Below are positions 48,473 to 58,452 of a stretch of 64,000 nt of DNA, in pieces. Location of the stretch: assembly GCA_001692895.1 (NCBI GenBank), contig KV748293.1, positions 62,001-126,000 of the forward strand. Direction: 5' to 3'. The notes beneath the pieces are model-generated. The model worked only from the letters and a program-made list of their open reading frames with translations. It was not told the origin of the DNA and did not search any database. How positions within the stretch are numbered: the stretch's first letter is position 1; each line of letters starts with the position of its first letter. Origin of the DNA: Cenococcum geophilum 1.58 (lineage: Eukaryota; Ascomycota; Dothideomycetes; Gloniales; Gloniaceae). The translations under genes and the position numbers were made by a program.

Positions 48473-49659
48473 GTCGTTGTTGCACAGCGGAAAGCAGTAG
48501 ATAAGTTTCTTACACAAACCAAACGCCTCAATGGTAAATCACGATCAATATATCGACGCTGTCAAGGCACTTGCTATTTACAATGCGTCGGACAATTGCG
48601 AGGAACTTTAGGGGGAAAAGCGAGAGGCGAATACTTGACGAGATGGTATTCGAAAGATTTGAGGTGGACCATCATTTTACTGGGGAATGGCTGAGGACCC
48701 CACCGCCAACCCAGGGCTTTCTAGAAGGCGGCGAGGCAGCCTTTGGGAATAGATACGATACTGTGCGGCTCTAAAATAGAGCGGGGTTCACACAGAAGGA
48801 CGCACGCAAGGCATAAATCAGCATTAGGCCCCACAGCCCCGAGCATCTGTGGGGCTTTAGTGTCAAGAACGCCTTATCGCAAAGTTCGAGGGAATAGAGA
48901 ACTTCTCTCCCCAATTGCCACCGGTCAGCGACATATTGTTCGTGTTCGACGAGAAAGCCCTACGACCTCGCCCCTCGGTTCACACAGGATGGAAGAACAG
49001 GTCCTTGAAGGACGGTATATTACCTACAAAAACACTCTGAGGGACTTCCTCATCGAGACTTACGGGCATGGTAATTTTCAAATCACTGTATGCTCCCAAT
49101 GTTGGATCCCATAATATGTCCTAATCAACTATGCTTAAACCATCCAAGGCGGTAGACGGGGGCGAACGATGGAGCATAAGGGTACCGCAAGGCCGCACGT
49201 TAAATGCAGTAAGTAATTTCGATTGCAAAGTATTAGGAACACAATGGCTGACGACAATGGTTCGCGAAATCCCAGATTCAAAAGCGAGAAATTCAAAGGC
49301 GTTCTCAGCGTGCAATCCAGCAAGACCGGGAGGCCGAACTGGAGCAGCAACGAAATGAGGATGAAGGTCAAGAGTAGAACTGCGGAACGTGAAAAATATG
49401 AAAAGCCAAGATTACATGTGTATCAGGGACAGGCACAAAATTGGGGTATTATTGCCATTACGACCTTATGCAGATTTCTTTTCCTGACACATTTCTGGGA
49501 TGACAAGGCGAAGGCTTTATTGGTTTACGGCTCACCGATGAGAAATTGCATGGTAAGCTTGCTTTTGGTTGGCAGGGAGGGTGGAAGATGCACGCCATTC
49601 GGCGAAGGGCCGTCCCGCGTCGGGTTAATGCCATCCGTCTGGTTTCACACTTATCGTTA
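48473..49659. other. Intergenic stretch, no supported gene
   Basis: This lies between the permease start and the inverted-repeat element. Base composition is normal for the gene region. Short open frames exist at 48743-49114 and 49223-49660 (plus) and 49135-49371 (minus), but none shows a recognisable domain or an intron pattern that would extend it. The permease promoter should lie in its left part. A decayed gene cannot be excluded. Confidence 0.4.
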
Positions 49660-49914
49660 ACGTGGGACCCCAGGAAGCGAGACCCCCTGCAATCGAGACA
49701 CTCTTGGCTTAACTTACAACTCTAATAACTTTAAATATTATTATTAAATAAAATATATTTATATTTATATAAAAAGTTAAAAATAAAAATAAAAATAAAA
49801 ATCTTTTAAAAAGGTTATATATATTATTTTATTTTTATTTATTTTTAAACTTAAGGTTATATATTAATATTTTTTTATATTATTTATTTTTTAATATATT
49901 ATAATAGTTTGCTA

Positions 49915-50077
49915 ACTTTTAGGCTAGGCGAAGATAGAACGCGTAAGACTAATTAAAAGGAAATACTTAGGTTTTTTTCCTAATAAGGGCTTTTTCCTAT
50001 ATATAGAAGGTAAAAGCCTATATAGACCTAGAAAGGGACCAAATCGGGCAATAAATAGAATTAATAATAATAATAAT
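49915..50077 (+). mobile_element. LINE 3' end, heavily 5'-truncated
   Basis: It ends with gggaccaaatcgggcaataa and an (aat)n tail, matching the inverted tail of the LINE at 23237. A target duplication of about 13 bp, aatagtttRct, lies at about 49902-49914 and 50078-50090. Only about 160 bp of the element were inserted. Confidence 0.65.
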
Positions 50078-50097
50078 AATAGTTTACTGATTTAATG

Positions 50098-50209
50098 TAA
50101 TGTAGGTAATAGGGTTATAACAGTTAGTATAATTATAATAGTTTAAAATATCAAAACTGCGTATAGACAAAATTTATTAGGAACCATTATAATCCTATTA
50201 CCTACGTTA
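50098..50209. mobile_element. 112 bp miniature inverted-repeat element
   Basis: Arms taatgtaggtaatagggtta (50098 on) and its inverse ending at 50209 are about 23 bp each with three mismatches. Non-coding; nested in the AT-rich MITE. Confidence 0.6.
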
Positions 50210-50610
50210 TAATAAATAAAATATTTTTTATCCTTTATATATTAAATTTTTAAAATAAAGTAATATATAATATTAAGTAATAGGCCCGTACGTCGGGGAC
50301 CTAACTATTACCTTGCTTATTATATATATTGTTCTACATAGCGTATCCAGCAAGTATACTAGATATTTGCTTACTTTTTTAGTATATTTAGCTCGAGTAG
50401 TATAGAGTTTATCGCTTTATATATAAATTATTATATTTCTATAATATTATATAGTTAGAAACCTTAAAGAAACCAATAAATTTTTTTTAAATATTATAAA
50501 GTATAGCCCTTACGCTAATCGGACTATATATACTAAAAAGATAAGTAAGGTAATGCGTTACCCCAAAAAATTTATACTTATAATAGTAATATAATAATAA
50601 TATAATAATA

Positions 50611-50655
50611 TATTACGTTTTTATTACGTTTTTATTACGTTTTTATTAAGTTTTT
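50611..50655. repeat. 11 bp tandem repeat (4 copies)
   Basis: Four units of attacgttttt, the last reading attaagttttt, inside the AT-rich element. Confidence 0.75.
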
Positions 50656-50780
50656 ATATCAATACTATTATTATAAATTAAATTTATATATATGAATAAA
50701 TTGTTTATTAAATTGTTTATTAGAAGGGTATTATTTAGTGTCTCGCTTGGAGGTGTCTCGCCTCCTGGGGTCCCACGTTA

Positions 50781-51357
50781 TCTCCCGGGTTTTACAAGTA
50801 TTGCAAATTGTGAAGAAAGGTGAAAGGAAAGAATGGAGGATGGATGATGAAGGGGGAAATTGTGTATGAAGAAGAGCATTTGCATATCTTAATAGAATTT
50901 GGAGGAGTTGCTGAAACTTGTCGCGCTCGTCCAAATTTGGACTAGCTACTGAGCTCGAAATGTGGGTCCACGTGATGATCCAGTTGAAGACAATATCATG
51001 GGAGTGACGGACGTTCATAATTACGTTTGGGAAGATAAGTTCGTGTTGATACACACAACGTAGCATAATGTCCTAAGTTCTTGGTGCTTGTTCGAAAGCG
51101 CGGCAAGGCTGAGGCGGCGCAGCCAACCAGTTGTCATCGTGTTACGAGAAGGCAGTAGGCAAAGGGCAACCGCATGGATCCGCTTTCATTCAGAGCTGGT
51201 CTCTCGAAGAGGGATTCTCCATTACATTCGCCTTTATGTTACCTCCTTTTACTGCCTCAAGGCGACTATTCATTTCAGCCTCGCCGCCGTCCAAGTGGGG
51301 CAAGTTTGAGGGCAAAGGTATAAGGCCCCTCAGTTCCAGCTCAGTATTGTATGTCCG
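50781..51357. other. Intergenic stretch upstream of the CorA-like gene
   Basis: No gene recognised. Open frames at 50731-51066 (minus) and 51088-51364 (plus) lack family features, and the first one runs into the transposon terminal repeat. It probably holds the promoter and 5' UTR of the gene starting at 51358. Confidence 0.4.
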
Positions 51358-53267
51358 ATGCTAGTCGAAGTCAGTATGGTTGAGCGCGAGCATACTCCTG
51401 AATGTTTCCGTGGATGGCAAGAGTTCCCCAAAAATCTATCCTTATCTCTTCTTCACGTCGATTCCAACCGGTGCTCCGTACGGCTCTCCCAAGATTCCGA
51501 AAGGCTGTTCGTCTCCGATAAAGACAGTCGGCTATGGGCACTTGTAATAGACAATGCCGGAGTAACTAAAGGTCGTAGTAGCATTTATCTGCCATACTTC
51601 ATGACAATGACTGGGCTAGTACAAAGGATGGACTGCTGATCAAGCCTTTACAGACGGCCAACGGGATGTTCGGCATGTCACGTTCCAAGACTCTTCCCAA
51701 CTTGCTTCCTACCTGGAACAGTCTTCCTCATCAACGCACGTATTGCAAGTGGCTTCGTATTCATTCTTTATAGTGTCAAATTATCTGACAACAAAGATTA
51801 GCTTCATTCGCCAAAGCTTTTCCTGGGGCCGACTTCTCATATCAGAGAATATGTTAAGGAAATTGTTCACGAGTCAAAACGTTCACCCAAATTTTCTCGA
51901 CGTAGTGCACACTTTTGGAGAGAAAGCCGAGCCCGTCGAAGAGAGTTTCTCGGCATTTTTCTACCATCCTCTATCACAGTATCAAGCGCTTGGTTCTGAG
52001 TCCCCTAATGAGAATGCAGGCTATGGTAAGATTGTCCAAAATCGGGTTGACATGGAAAAAGTATTGCTCGTGCTGAACGGCCGTAGTTATTGGATACAAC
52101 ATTAAGTATGTTGCAGGACACGGCAGACCATTCCTGAAAGACCCTTATTCCGTCAGGGAAACGGGTGTCTTCCAGCTATGTGCCAACAGTTCTGCGTCTG
52201 CACAGCGGTGTAGCTGGGTGTTTATTCACCCATCAGACGCTTTGGAAGAACGGCTGGGAGAGGTCTTCAAAAATGCAAAGCAGACAACTTGCACGCTTCA
52301 GTTCCAGATCCATGCTCTAGTGCTTCTCAGTGTATCTGACAACTGGAGAACTTATACAAATTACCTAGAGGAATCGTTCCGGAGGCTGGTAAGCACTGAG
52401 CAATTCGCGGATTTAGTACTACGAATAACCATAATATCAAGCTTGAACGAGGCTTCTATACGAACATCAACGGCCCCACAGTCGAGGGTGACATTGATAC
52501 AGATTTCTCTGATATTCGGAAATTACAGTTGCTGACAGATAAACTCCGTCGACTCTGTCATATATTGCAGCTCAATATCAACCTCGGGACGCAATTGAAA
52601 AGCTGCATGCAACAAATTAAAGATAGAACATGTGCAGTATCATCTTCTGTTTCATCTTTTGATAGCTTTAATTCTCAAATGGACCTGTTTATTTCCCAAC
52701 ACCGGACCCACCTTGCGAGGATCGAATCGTTGGTATCACGGGCGCAAGGGGTGTCAGGACTGGTGAGTAGCTCTTCCTATCGTTCGACCCTCTTACTGAT
52801 TGGGATTGGAATAGATACAGAGCATTCTAGACATCCGCACTGCAGAAAGTAGTAGTAGAATAAATACTGCCGTTCACGACATTACTCAGCAAGGTATTCA
52901 GGAAAACAAACTTATAAAACAGCTGACGCATCAATCTACTCAGGATACACGAGCGATGAAGTTGATAGCTTTGATATCTGCAATCTTCTTGCCCGCGACT
53001 TTTGTTGCTGTAGGTCTCTTTTGGAGGTGTCGTCATTGCTAGTATTAACGTTGAAGAACCATGCAGACCTTTTTTGGTTCAAACTTTTTTGGCTTCAAGT
53101 CTGATCGGAGCCGCAATGTCCTTGTAGCCGCGGAAAATATCTGGATATATCTTGTTACTGCTGTTGGACTGTCAAGTCTCACCCTAGCCGCATGGTTCTG
53201 GTGGCTGAGGAGAACAAGGCATCCTCCTCAAAGTTCAGCTGAATCGGACATTGAAGCATTCTCATGA
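51358..53267 (+). CDS. CorA-like two-TM membrane protein, 6 exons
   Basis: Exons 51358-51571, 51654-52025, 52087-52388, 52442-52762, 52821-53009 and 53067-53267 join in frame to 533 codons (532 aa). The C-terminal layout is that of fungal proteins with a CorA-like Mg2+ transporter domain: a long helical region (about 300-450), then STQDTRAMKLIALISAIFLP leading into TM1 (451-466), a short loop reading TFFGSNFF where CorA has GMN, and TM2 (about 491-512) ending WFWWLRR with a short cytosolic tail. Ion transport is not assured, since many fungal members of this family have divergent pore motifs. The upstream half (DPYSVRETGVFQL, then TTCTLQFQIHALVLL) matches the family pattern I know. Start could also be the Met at 51376. 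The first donor site is the least certain splice. Confidence 0.8.
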
Positions 53268-54015
53268 GGTCTTTCGAGGATTACGGATTCACCGACGCCG
53301 GAAAAGTTTCAAGGGAACCATGGGCGAAGATGGTTCCTGAATATGATGTGGAACCTTTCGAAAACAGCTGGGAGCAAAATCACACCTCTTTTTCACCGCA
53401 AAGCCGCCAAGTGCTTTGCAATATCTCCTTTGCAAGGCTCATATCTTTTCCGCTGCTGTAGCTAGTATTTCATTTGGTAACGGAGCATATGTTGTTCTCT
53501 GGGAATCTGTCTCTTGATCGTCAGTATTCCGCAAAACTTTTTTGGACTTTCCTTCATTTCTCTTAGTTTTCGTTAATTGTTTGAGCTTGCGCTATCATTC
53601 AATTCTATGGAGGCGTAAATGGATTAGTAAAATGGAGTGTTTTTGTTATTCCCTTCTTCTGTTCTACATGTTTTGCGTTAGTTTCCAGTATTCCAGAAAG
53701 CTGATTGAAAGCCGGGCGGCTTTCAGTAGGCTTTCACAGCCCCCTTGATCCTGGTATACACTAGTCTATCTATATTATGCAATCGGATATTAATTGAATT
53801 AAGGCGTATTTGTCTGGAGGGGTATCTAGCGTATTATAACCATGCAGAAATGATATGTCCCGTGATTCTCCACCGGAACGGAAATGCAAATGCCAAAGGA
53901 GAAATAATTAAGGAACAAACAAGAACGCCTTCAATAAAATCATGACTCGCACGCATATCTATACGCGGCAAGCAGACTCGGCAAATTGCGATGCCCGTTG
54001 CTCTCGCACAGGATT
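53268..54015. other. Intergenic stretch between convergent genes
   Basis: This lies between the stop of the CorA-like gene and the stop of the kinase gene, so it should hold both 3' UTRs. Short open frames (53542-53748, 53745-53945) show no family features. Nothing else seen. Confidence 0.5.
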
Positions 54016-56837
54016 CTACTCTAGGTCCTGGTTATTCATGCGGGCCTTCCTCCTTGAACTTTCCCACTCATTAAGAACGGCGTTAAATTCTCCTAGAAAA
54101 TCATCAAGGTCTTATGACGGTCAGTGGGCAGCGATGACAGAATGACCGGAGTTCGTGGAAACGATGCAGGATTCGAGGGCAGCAATGTTTCAAAAGTAGA
54201 GAGTATACTCACTTTCCTTGGTTGCAAACTCTAATTGCACTTCCTGATCCGCATTATAACTAGAAGTTTTGGAAAGATCGGTTGGGATGCCATGGGTGAC
54301 GTCTATTTCGCGGACTGAGACTTTGTAGAGTCTCAGACCCGTATTTGAGGCTGTCACATCCCTTTGTGTATTATCGGATACTGGATCATCTCAGTAAGGG
54401 ATAATATGCGATTAGAATAATTTAGATAATCGTACTGCATATGAGGAAGAGCTTTGAAGCTTGAGCAATAGCAATCCTCATAACGAAGGGTCGGGAGTTC
54501 ATTCGCGGTTTTCCGGTTGCATTCCTGTCTGTCCAAATTTGGGATCGAGAATGGGTTATGCGGAACGAATCCCTTTTGACAAAGGGCAGCCAACCTATGT
54601 ATGGTTTCTTCATGTCGAACCAAAATGAGGACACCTCGAATGACAGGCTGAAAGGGTCACATTAGCTGAAGCATTGGGGAGAAGAAAAGCAGTACCAAGC
54701 GATAGACCTCTCGTATGCGGAGGAAATTGTGAGCTAAAGCGAGGAGAGACTTACCATTCATGGACCGAATATCCTGTGAGTGCAGCCTGAAAATTGATTG
54801 TGTCTTCGAAAGTGAGCAGAATATGATGTTAGTTGAAGAGAAGGCGCGCTCACCACTCAGGGATCGAAACGAGTAGTGGTCCGTGTGTCTGTCTCCGAAA
54901 ACAAGTGTGATGGTCATCGGACGGGTTTGGCATGTATTAAATCGTACAATTTCGTTGGCAGTACTTATACGGGTTTGGGGACTGTATTCATCTCGATGAA
55001 CTACGGCGGTAGTCAGCGATGTAATATTCACATGAAGGTTTTCAGACAGAGACTAACTGAGAAAAGTATCATGAGGTATCTCCTGGGTTTGTTCGTCGAT
55101 GTGGTACCTTTTCAGAATGACCAGTGGCGGGTTACCATGCCTGTAGAAGTAAAGTGCGCATTTCTTCTCACATTTATCGGAAGCATCGCCGAATTTGGCA
55201 CATCTGGGAAGATCTAGTCAGTTAACACACCGTGAGACCCTGGGATGTGACAGGGACTACTTACAATCTCCGGTAATGACTCAAGTGGCTCGTTGGAATG
55301 GTTCCTGCCCAGGATCGTTGCCATACGTCGGGCTGACCGGTGGACTCTTGATCATATTCTGAGGCTTGATTGATAAAATGACGCAGCTGTTTCACCACTT
55401 CCGAGGCTGAAGGTCTCTGGTCTTCGGGGCCGAGCATCTGTTCTACTAGGCCGAAAAAGTCCCTGGTGTAAAATCGCATTTGCCAGGACGACAGCTCCCC
55501 ACCATTCCCGCCTTTGTTCTGTTGCACCAGATTCAGAAGGGTTTTGTGTCTTTCCCTGACTGCTGCCTTCATCATCTTGTTCTTGTGAAAGCACGACCAA
55601 TAGACCATATCCTCATTTTCCTGCGATCGTTCACTTCGGTATTCAATGAGAGCGTTTCTCTTTTGTGCATCAGAGGTCGCGACTTCAGACATCACGCACC
55701 CGAGTGACCAGATATCGTACGCCGGGAAGCGTACATTTAGCTCGGGCGGAGAATATGCCCTTCCTGCCCAGAGGTCTTGATTTTCTGTGCTTTTGATACT
55801 ATGTATAAGGCAGGAAGAACCAAAGTCTGCGAGTTTCAGCGTTTCATCATGAAGAAAAATATTCTGTGGCTTTATGTCTGAGTGAATCGTTACAGGGTCG
55901 TCATTGTGCAGGCACTCGAGGGCTTCGGTGATGCCAAGGATCTGCTTCCAGATTGACTCAGACGCGAGACCAGCAAAATCTTGCAAAAGTAGTATCTCAA
56001 GCGTGCTCTCGGCGTACAAGAAGAGAATTGAGAAGGTGTCCCCATGGATAAAAGCGCCCAATGCCTGCATGAAATGAGGATGATATTTCTGATTGATATG
56101 TAGGAGTGCCTTCCACTCCTTGCGCGCAAAGCCAAAATTGTGGCGAGCGAAAACTTTACGAGCAAAAAAAGGGAGCTGCAGAAGGCTGTCAGTAAATGCT
56201 CGCTCAGCAAAGTGGGAGAGAATACCTTCTGCTCCTTCATCCAGATCCGCTGGTATTCCGGATAAGGGAAAGAGGATTTGTAGACACTGCCAAACTGGCC
56301 AGAGCCAATCGGATCACTGTCTTCTTCAATCGGCACCACTTCCTTTGATTGATAGACCATAGCCTGCGGGGACATTACCAAAGGTCGAATCTGGAATCTC
56401 CATTGATCGCGCAATATGCTGTCTTGAAGAAATGTTGCATCGTTGAGCGCTGATAAGAATGCCAGGTCTATAGCATTCAAGAACCGGTCACCATCTAATC
56501 TGACCTCTTCCCGAATGAACCTCCCAATCAAAGTTGGTCTTTTGTGATAAATCAGCAGAGCGTAGATTAGTAGATAATCTTCTAGAAGCCTTCTTTCAAT
56601 GTTTACAATTTGATCGATGCGGTTGTCGGTGCCATACTCGGCGCGGGAGTAGCGTTTGCAATTTGCGCATTCACAGAGAAAGATATCCTTGGCGGATAGC
56701 CCTCGAAAAAATTCGATTATAATGCTCTTTGGAAAGTAGAAGTCTGGAGCGCCTGGAAATGCATTATTGAACTGCACCTTTCTATCGTGCAGAGCCAGGC
56801 GCGCACGTTCGCACCGAGGATCTGAATGTTCCTCCAT
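54016..56837 (-). CDS. Protein kinase with N-terminal extension and unassigned C-terminal region, 8 exons
   Basis: Exons (minus): 56837-56226, 56175-55265, 55203-55058, 55000-54854, 54773-54755 (19 nt), 54647-54436, 54350-54213, 54092-54016. They join in frame to 754 codons (753 aa). Residues 1-170 are an extension without a domain I recognise. The kinase domain runs from about 172 to 455: Gly loop IGSGQFGSVYK (177-187), Lys in ARKVFA (K211), Glu in ARKEW (E224), HSD at 302-304 within TIHSDIKPQNIFL, DFG at 321-323, and YSPPE. The HRD Arg is Ser. About 250 C-terminal residues follow (ALYFYRHGNPPLVILKRYH; LRLYKVSVREIDVTH), family unknown to me. The introns linking kinase and C-terminal region have good splice sites and matching phases, but transcript evidence is absent. 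Function: Ser/Thr phosphorylation is likely if active; substrate unknown. Confidence 0.75.
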
Positions 56838-58452
56838 AAGAACCGGAACTCTTGAAGTTTCCTTAAGTCGAACGGCATTCTAATGAGCGAAGCGTCCGAA
56901 AGGGGTATTGGTCTGATTGGATCAGATGTAGTAGTGATAGTTTCCAATGTGCGAATTAATATTGGGATAGATTAAAACGGGACGATGGGATGAATTAGAC
57001 CCTGCAAGAGGTGTATAGTGACAATGGTCGCGTGGCTGAAGCTTCGGTCTGTGCCCTTCCGAGGGTCTGTGCGTCGGGGTATAAATACGTCTGACAAGGT
57101 CTTAAGGTGACGACACCTGGGCAGCTGGGTTTCGATCAGAACGGCAAAGTAAGGAAAGACCTTTCCTATCTCTTCGCCATCTGTTTAGATCGAAGGCATC
57201 CGGGCGAGTGAGTGTCTCAAGCATCGAGGTCGCCCCGACGCTCCATTTAAGAAATGGTGTGGAGTGGAGAAGAATTGGAGCAAAGTTGAACCTCTCGTTG
57301 GCCGGCTGTCAAGAGTCCGCTATGAATTGCTGGCTAACTTTGGTCTGTTCTGGCCTCTGAATCAGAGTGGGGCTTAGACCGGTCAAGATCTGCCTCGAGA
57401 GGCAGATTTGAAGGACCATTTCCTTGTGATCTTAACGATTTCATGTTCTGCATCATCTGCGCACTCTGCTTGGGGCCTCAGTTGCCCAAGGCCAATCAAC
57501 TTCTCTGCCTCATACGATGCGCCTCGAGAGCTTTAATTCTTGCTGGCCTGATGGAAAGGACTCCAGGCTGGTAGGCCGAAATTGCAATAAACAGGAATAG
57601 GAGCTTCCCGAGGATTCAACCTCACCAGGCTTAGAAGGCAAGTCGTCTTCTAGCTTGTTTACCTTTACGCTTCGTTCTGATTGCAAACCTGATGCCAAAG
57701 GCGTGAAATGGTTTTGCGCGTCATTCCAATTTGAGTTTTCCGCATACTTGACCGGGAAAGACTCTTCCCAGGTTCGCCCTTACCTCAGCAGACTCAGACG
57801 CATAGAATCAATTAGCGGACAAATGTATATTCGCAAGCGGATATCGCTAACCTTTTTTCTTCAGCCCCCTTTCTCCAGCTTGTACAGCGTCATAGGGCCA
57901 ATTAAGCGCCCTACCCCAAAGAACCAAAGCTAAACGGAAACCGATAGCTGCGGCGCCAACTCACCATAGGTAACACCCACATGGTATGCCTAGCGTACAT
58001 CAAGAGTGGGAAACAGCGGACGTGGCAAGCCATCAAATGTGAAAGCTAAAGTCTATGGATGAACCCGGGCCGCTTTCTACAGAACATTACCACTCAAGAA
58101 AGACTACCGAGGCCCTTCAGGTGTGCCCGCCGGCCCAAAACGTTATTCTTTGCATTTATAAAGCACTTTAAGGTCCGCACGTCCTTTCTGCATCAACCCG
58201 AGACTTAAGAATAATCGCCGAGGTCCTCCGGACAAGCAGGTCTGTTAGAATACTTTTGACGATATCCACCTATAATGTCGAGAGCAATGCATTAAACGTT
58301 GTAGGCATATTTGGACGGAAATTTCGGTGAGTACCCTATACATTTTGGGTTTGCGCTGAGCTCGCATTCTCGCTTCGAGTGATTAGCGGAGGAGGTGTTA
58401 TTATATATTACAATAGTACAGGGACCCCGCATTTCTTAAACGGTTAGTCGCT
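56838..58452. other. 1.6 kb intergenic stretch
   Basis: This lies between the kinase start and the gemA stop. No domain-bearing frame is seen; the small frames at 57510-57698 (minus) and 57655-57933 (plus) have no recognisable features. It should hold the kinase promoter and the gemA 3' UTR. No repeats or transposon ends noticed. Confidence 0.5.

Larger units (their letters stand above)
49660..50778. mobile_element. 1.1 kb AT-rich MITE-like element with TA duplication
   Basis: Ends are inverted repeats of about 45 bp starting acgtgggaccccaggaRgcg (49660) and ending with the inverse at 50778, flanked by TA (49658-49659 and 50779-50780). The interior is extremely AT-rich and RIP-like, in contrast to the normal DNA on both sides. 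Nested in it are a LINE 3' end (49915-50077) and a small MITE (50098-50209). No transposase remains. Confidence 0.8.

Noticed and set aside
50731-51066. 111-codon minus-strand frame
   Set aside because: Its 3' end runs into the terminal repeat of the MITE-like element and it has no recognisable features.
54354-54623. 90-codon frame as the coding frame of the kinase C-terminal region
   Set aside because: Splice phases to both neighbouring exons fit only the alternative frame that contains SFRITHSRSQIW.
55890-56837. Single 315-codon frame as the complete kinase N-terminal protein
   Set aside because: It reads through a 50 bp intron (56176-56225) into a wrong frame; splicing restores the kinase ATP-binding region.
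56838-58452. A gene in the 1.6 kb gap between the kinase gene and gemA
   Set aside because: No frame longer than 92 codons, no domain, and no convincing exon chain on either strand.
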